A model generated the notes under the pieces. The model saw nothing but the letters and a program-made list of their open reading frames with translations. It was not told the DNA's origin and did not search any database. Positions 41,467-44,636 of a DNA stretch of 44,636 bases are shown here, piece after piece. Source of the DNA: Oscillospiraceae bacterium (GTDB lineage: Bacteria > Bacillota > Clostridia > Oscillospirales > Ruminococcaceae); contig JAGAJF010000016.1 in the NCBI GenBank assembly GCA_017829005.1, forward strand, positions 1-44,636, written 5' to 3'. Positions within the stretch are counted from its first letter, which is position 1, and each line of letters opens with the position of its first letter. The position numbers and the translations under genes are program-made.

Positions 41467-42381
41467 ATGAGCGTCAGCGTTTCTAAAAGGCAGTACAAGA
41501 ATTTCGGAAACTGCATCTTTCTGGACAACGGCATTATCTCCCTGGGCGTGACCGTTGATGTGGGTCCGAGGATAATCTATTTCTCCCGCAATGGCAGGGA
41601 AAATGTTCTGTTCGAGGATATCGACCGCCGCTTTACCGAGCCTGCAGGCGAATACGGCTGCTGGGTGGCTTACGGCGGTCACAGGATATGGTGCGCTCCC
41701 GAGGTAAATCCTGAGACCTATTATCCCGATAACGGAAGCGTAAGCTACAGCATTTCCGAAAATAAGCTTATCCTGACGCCCCCCGTTACGCCCTTCGGCA
41801 AAGAATTTACCATCATTGTTGAGATGGACGATGCTGCTCCTGTGGTGAAGCTTACTCACAAGATAAAAAATATTTCCGAAGATGACGCAGAGTTTGCTCC
41901 TTGGTCGGTGACAAGTCTTTCCGACGGCGGCGTTTGTATGATTCCCGTTAATACCGCCAAAAGAGGCTATCTCCCTAACAGGGTAATGAGCCTGTGGGAT
42001 TATTCCGATATCTACGACAGCAGGTTCAGAATGAGCAACTCGGAGGTCCGCATAAGGCAGGACTCCTTTATCCGTAAAGCCTTCAAGGCAGGCTTTAATC
42101 TTGAGGACGGCTTTGCGGTGTATGCGGTGAAGGATCAGATCTTCGCAAAATGCATTCCCGAATACAAGGACGTTTGCTATCCCGATTATTCCTGCAACTT
42201 TGAAGTATACACCAATAACCTTTTCCTTGAATGTGAGCTTCTGGGCGAGAAACGAAAATATGCAAGCGGCGAGGAAGCCGTCATTTCCGAACAGTGGTGC
42301 CTGCTGGACAACAGCGGCAATGCTGAGCCTTCCGATATGATGGACGATATCGGATGCCGCATTAAGGAACTGATAAACTAA
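41467..42381 (+). CDS. DUF4380-like protein, galactose-mutarotase fold
   Basis: 304 residues from ATG at 41467 (the TTG at 41455 abuts the purine-rich SD AAAGAAGG). Motifs: GVTVDVGPRIIYFSRNGRENVLFED (21-45), GGHRIWCAPEVNPETYYPDN (73-92), LTHKIKNISEDDAEFAPWSVTSLSDGG. The VGPRI..F...G.EN and GGHR(I/L)W.APE blocks are those of DUF4380/aldose-epimerase-fold proteins, which usually act on or bind sugars. No signal peptide. It is first in the operon with GH3 xylosidase (29 bp gap) and xylA, so a mutarotase for xylose or a xylo-oligosaccharide-binding role is inferred. Confidence 0.72.
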   Translation: MSVSVSKRQYKNFGNCIFLDNGIISLGVTVDVGPRIIYFSRNGRENVLFEDIDRRFTEPAGEYGCWVAYGGHRIWCAPEVNPETYYPDNGSVSYSISENKLILTPPVTPFGKEFTIIVEMDDAAPVVKLTHKIKNISEDDAEFAPWSVTSLSDGGVCMIPVNTAKRGYLPNRVMSLWDYSDIYDSRFRMSNSEVRIRQDSFIRKAFKAGFNLEDGFAVYAVKDQIFAKCIPEYKDVCYPDYSCNFEVYTNNLFLECELLGEKRKYASGEEAVISEQWCLLDNSGNAEPSDMMDDIGCRIKELIN

Positions 42382-42410
42382 AATATTATCCGAAAGGACG
42401 GGTATAAAAA

Positions 42411-44489
42411 ATGGAAAAATATCTTGACAAGTCACTCTCCCCTCTTGAAAGGGCAGAAGCGCTGGTTGACGAAATGACCGTGGAGGAGCAGGCAAGTCAG
42501 CTGAGATACGACGCTCCTTCCGTTCCGAGACTTGGCATTCCTGCCTATAACTGGTGGAATGAGGGTCTCCACGGTCTCGCACGCTCGGGCGTTGCTACGA
42601 TGTTCCCGCAGGCAATAGGTATGGCTGCTATGTTTGACACGGAGCTTGTGGAAAAGGCGGGAGACATTACCTCCACCGAGGCAAGAGCGAAATACAACGC
42701 ATACACAAAGCACGGCGACAGGGACATTTACAAGGGTCTTACTATCTGGGCTCCCAACATCAACATTTTCAGAGACCCAAGATGGGGACGGGGTCACGAG
42801 ACCTACGGCGAGGATCCTTTCCTTACCGCCGAAAATGGCAAGGCATATGTAAGGGGTCTTCAGGGTGACGGAGAAGTGATGAAAACTGCTGCCTGCGCCA
42901 AGCATTTTGCGGTTCACAGCGGTCCCGAGGCTATTCGTCATGAGTTTAATGCGGAGGCTACACCCAAGGATATTGAAGAGACATATCTTCCCGCATTTGA
43001 GGCGCTTGTTACGGAAGCAAAGGTCGAAAGCGTGATGGGCGCATACAACAGGGTCAATGGCGAAGGCTCCTGTGCAAGCAAGTTCCTTATGGGCAAGCTC
43101 AGAGAATGGGATTTTGACGGTTATTTCGTTTCCGACTGCTGGGCGATAAGAGATTTCCACGAGCATCACGGGCTTACTAAAAATGCGGTGGAATCTGCTG
43201 CTCTGGCTCTTACGGCAGGCTGTGATGTGAACTGCGGCTGTACATATGTGAATGTGCTTGCCGCTCTGGACGAGGGTCTTGTTACAAAAGAAGACATCAG
43301 AAAAGCCTGCGTTCATCTTATGAGGACACGCATAAGGCTGGGTATGTTCGACGACAAGACCGAGTATGACGATATTCCTTATGACATTGTTGCCTGCAAG
43401 GAGCATAAGAAGATATCCCTTGAATGTGCCGAAAAGTCTATGGTGCTTCTGAAAAACAAGGGCATTCTTCCCCTTGATGAAAATAAGCTAAAGACCATTG
43501 CGGTCATCGGTCCCAACAGCAACAGCAGAATTGCTCTCGAGGGCAATTACAACGGAACGGCGGACAGATACATCACCTTCCTTGAGGGTATTCAGGACAG
43601 GTTTGAGGGCAGGGTCATTTATGCTGAGGGCTGTCATCTTTATAAAAACAAGGTCTCGGGTCTTGCTCAGGCGGGTGACAGATATGCGGAGGCTGTGGCA
43701 GCGGCTGAAATCGCCGATGTTGTCATTCTCTGCGTGGGTCTCGACTCCACCATCGAGGGCGAGGAGGGCGACACAGGAAACGAATTCTCCTCCGGTGACA
43801 AGAATGATATCCGTCTCCCCGAAAGTCAGCGCATTCTCGTTGACAAGATAATGAAAACGGGCAAGCCCACCGTTGTGGTATGCGCTGCGGGAAGTGCTGT
43901 GAATACCGAATGCGACCCCGATGCTCTTATACACGCATGGTACCCCGGCTCAGAGGGTGGAAAGGCTCTTGCAAATATTCTTTTCGGAGATGTAAGTCCC
44001 TCGGGCAAGCTGCCTGTTACCTTCTATGAAAAGTCGGAGCTGCTCCCCGAATTTACCGATTATTCCATGAAGAACCGCACCTACCGCTATGCGGAAAACA
44101 ACGTGCTTTATCCCTTCGGCTTCGGTCTTACTTACGGAGACGTTGTATGCACATCGGTTGAGTACAAGGACGGCATTGCCGAGGTAACTGCCGAGAACAG
44201 AGGAAAAACTGCCACCGAGGACGTTATTGAGCTTTACATCAAGGACTACAGCGAAAATGCTGTTTTAAATGTCAGCCTTTGCGGATTCAAGCGCATTCGT
44301 CTTGAGGCGGGTGAGAAGCTGACCGTTTCCATTCCCGTTCCCGAAAAGGCGTTTACCGCTGTTGACGATAAGGGAGAGAGAAAGCGCTTTGGCAGCAGAT
44401 TTACCCTTTATGCAGGCACTCATCAGCCCGATGAAACAAGTGAAAAGCTCTGCGGCAGCAAGTGCGCCGAAACAGAGATCAATTTATAA
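42411..44489 (+). CDS. GH3 beta-xylosidase (cytoplasmic)
   Basis: 692 residues, no signal peptide. N-terminal (beta/alpha)8 domain: [55 protein letters not shown], nucleophile in [10 protein letters not shown] (Asp242). Second alpha/beta sandwich from about 345 ([52 protein letters not shown] with candidate acid/base Glu), then the fibronectin-III-like end ([12 protein letters not shown]). The SDCWAI and NWWNEGLHG patterns are those of GH3 xylosidases rather than beta-glucosidases. It releases xylose from imported xylo-oligosaccharides for XylA, encoded next. SD AAAGGA about 12 nt upstream. Confidence 0.93.
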   Translation: MEKYLDKSLSPLERAEALVDEMTVEEQASQLRYDAPSVPRLGIPAYNWWNEGLHGLARSGVATMFPQAIGMAAMFDTELVEKAGDITSTEARAKYNAYTKHGDRDIYKGLTIWAPNINIFRDPRWGRGHETYGEDPFLTAENGKAYVRGLQGDGEVMKTAACAKHFAVHSGPEAIRHEFNAEATPKDIEETYLPAFEALVTEAKVESVMGAYNRVNGEGSCASKFLMGKLREWDFDGYFVSDCWAIRDFHEHHGLTKNAVESAALALTAGCDVNCGCTYVNVLAALDEGLVTKEDIRKACVHLMRTRIRLGMFDDKTEYDDIPYDIVACKEHKKISLECAEKSMVLLKNKGILPLDENKLKTIAVIGPNSNSRIALEGNYNGTADRYITFLEGIQDRFEGRVIYAEGCHLYKNKVSGLAQAGDRYAEAVAAAEIADVVILCVGLDSTIEGEEGDTGNEFSSGDKNDIRLPESQRILVDKIMKTGKPTVVVCAAGSAVNTECDPDALIHAWYPGSEGGKALANILFGDVSPSGKLPVTFYEKSELLPEFTDYSMKNRTYRYAENNVLYPFGFGLTYGDVVCTSVEYKDGIAEVTAENRGKTATEDVIELYIKDYSENAVLNVSLCGFKRIRLEAGEKLTVSIPVPEKAFTAVDDKGERKRFGSRFTLYAGTHQPDETSEKLCGSKCAETEINL

Positions 44490-44515
44490 TTTTTATACAT
44501 ATGGAGGAAAAAACA

Positions 44516-44636
44516 ATGAGCGAATATTTCAAGAACATCGGCAAGATCCCCTTTGAGGGCAAGAACAGCACAAATCCCCTTGCATTCAAGTACTACAATC
44601 CCGACGAGGTAGTTGGCGGCAAGACAATGAGAGAGC
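44516..44636 (+). CDS. xylA: Xylose isomerase, 3'-partial at window end
   Basis: Only the first 40 codons are present: [20 protein letters not shown] then [20 protein letters not shown]. The [10 protein letters not shown](D/E)E(V/I)(V/I)GGKTM block is diagnostic of class II clostridial xylose isomerases. The enzyme interconverts xylose and xylulose in the cytoplasm (Mg2+/Mn2+). SD GGAGG 8 nt upstream, 26 bp after the GH3 stop with no terminator, so co-transcribed. The rest lies beyond the window. Confidence 0.95.
   Translation, partial: MSEYFKNIGKIPFEGKNSTNPLAFKYYNPDEVVGGKTMRE

Overview
The window looks like a contig from a Gram-positive, low-to-mid GC member of the Clostridia, most likely a Ruminococcus-type, fibre-degrading Oscillospiraceae from gut or rumen. 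Reasons: a dipicolinate synthase fragment (spore former), the SCIFF peptide and its radical-SAM maturase (a clostridial hallmark), Shine-Dalgarno starts with consensus sigma-A promoters (TTGACA/TATAAT, 17-nt spacers) before many genes, an S-layer-homology protein, and a xylan/xylose cluster of rumen type ending in a clostridial xylose isomerase. Genus is an inference from protein flavour, not a database result.

Layout. 1-476: a chimeric partial ORF joining a DUF5685-like segment to the C-terminal part of dipicolinate synthase subunit B. 526-7915 (minus): secreted YcdB/SLH protein; then the run TIGR04086-type membrane protein, scfA (45 aa), scfB, parC-like topoisomerase subunit A, DUF5662. 7963-10312 (minus): MarR regulator plus glycogen branching enzyme behind a consensus promoter and an inverted-repeat operator. 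10392-12190 (plus): gamma and beta subunits of a Na+-pumping decarboxylase. 12184-15784 (minus): small DUF6774-like gene and ilvB-ilvN-ilvC. 15922-18054 (plus): orphan BtuF-like lipoprotein and ECF S component. 18059-21410 (minus): GntR(YtrA-like)-ATPase-permease-two tandem lipoproteins, with a clear operator. 21589-24699 (plus): DAHP synthase and a c-di-GMP phosphodiesterase with degenerate GGDEF. 24744-31645 (plus): a 1480-residue membrane protein built of about 116-residue repeats, then a NarL-type two-component pair with its own promoter.

31646-34246 is scarred: the first 159 residues of a sugar-binding lipoprotein run directly into the back half of a hybrid histidine kinase, which carries a second frameshift. 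34262 to the end is a xyloside-utilisation locus: binding protein and two LplB/LplC-type permeases (no ATPase), a soluble LacI-like sensor fused to an intact GGDEF domain, a convergent AraC regulator, a DUF4380-like mutarotase-fold protein, a GH3 beta-xylosidase and the start of xylA.

How it fits together: the right third imports and hydrolyses xylo-oligosaccharides and feeds xylose to XylA, with local control by AraC and a putative sugar-to-c-di-GMP signal. The left two thirds are mostly housekeeping (branched-chain and aromatic amino acid synthesis, glycogen, Na+ decarboxylase, SCIFF). The best leads are the LacI-GGDEF sensor in the xylan locus, the modular repeat membrane protein beside a two-component system, an orphan consensus promoter with two perfect or near-perfect inverted repeats at 40073-40223, and two gene-internal junctions that are either real rearrangements or assembly chimeras.
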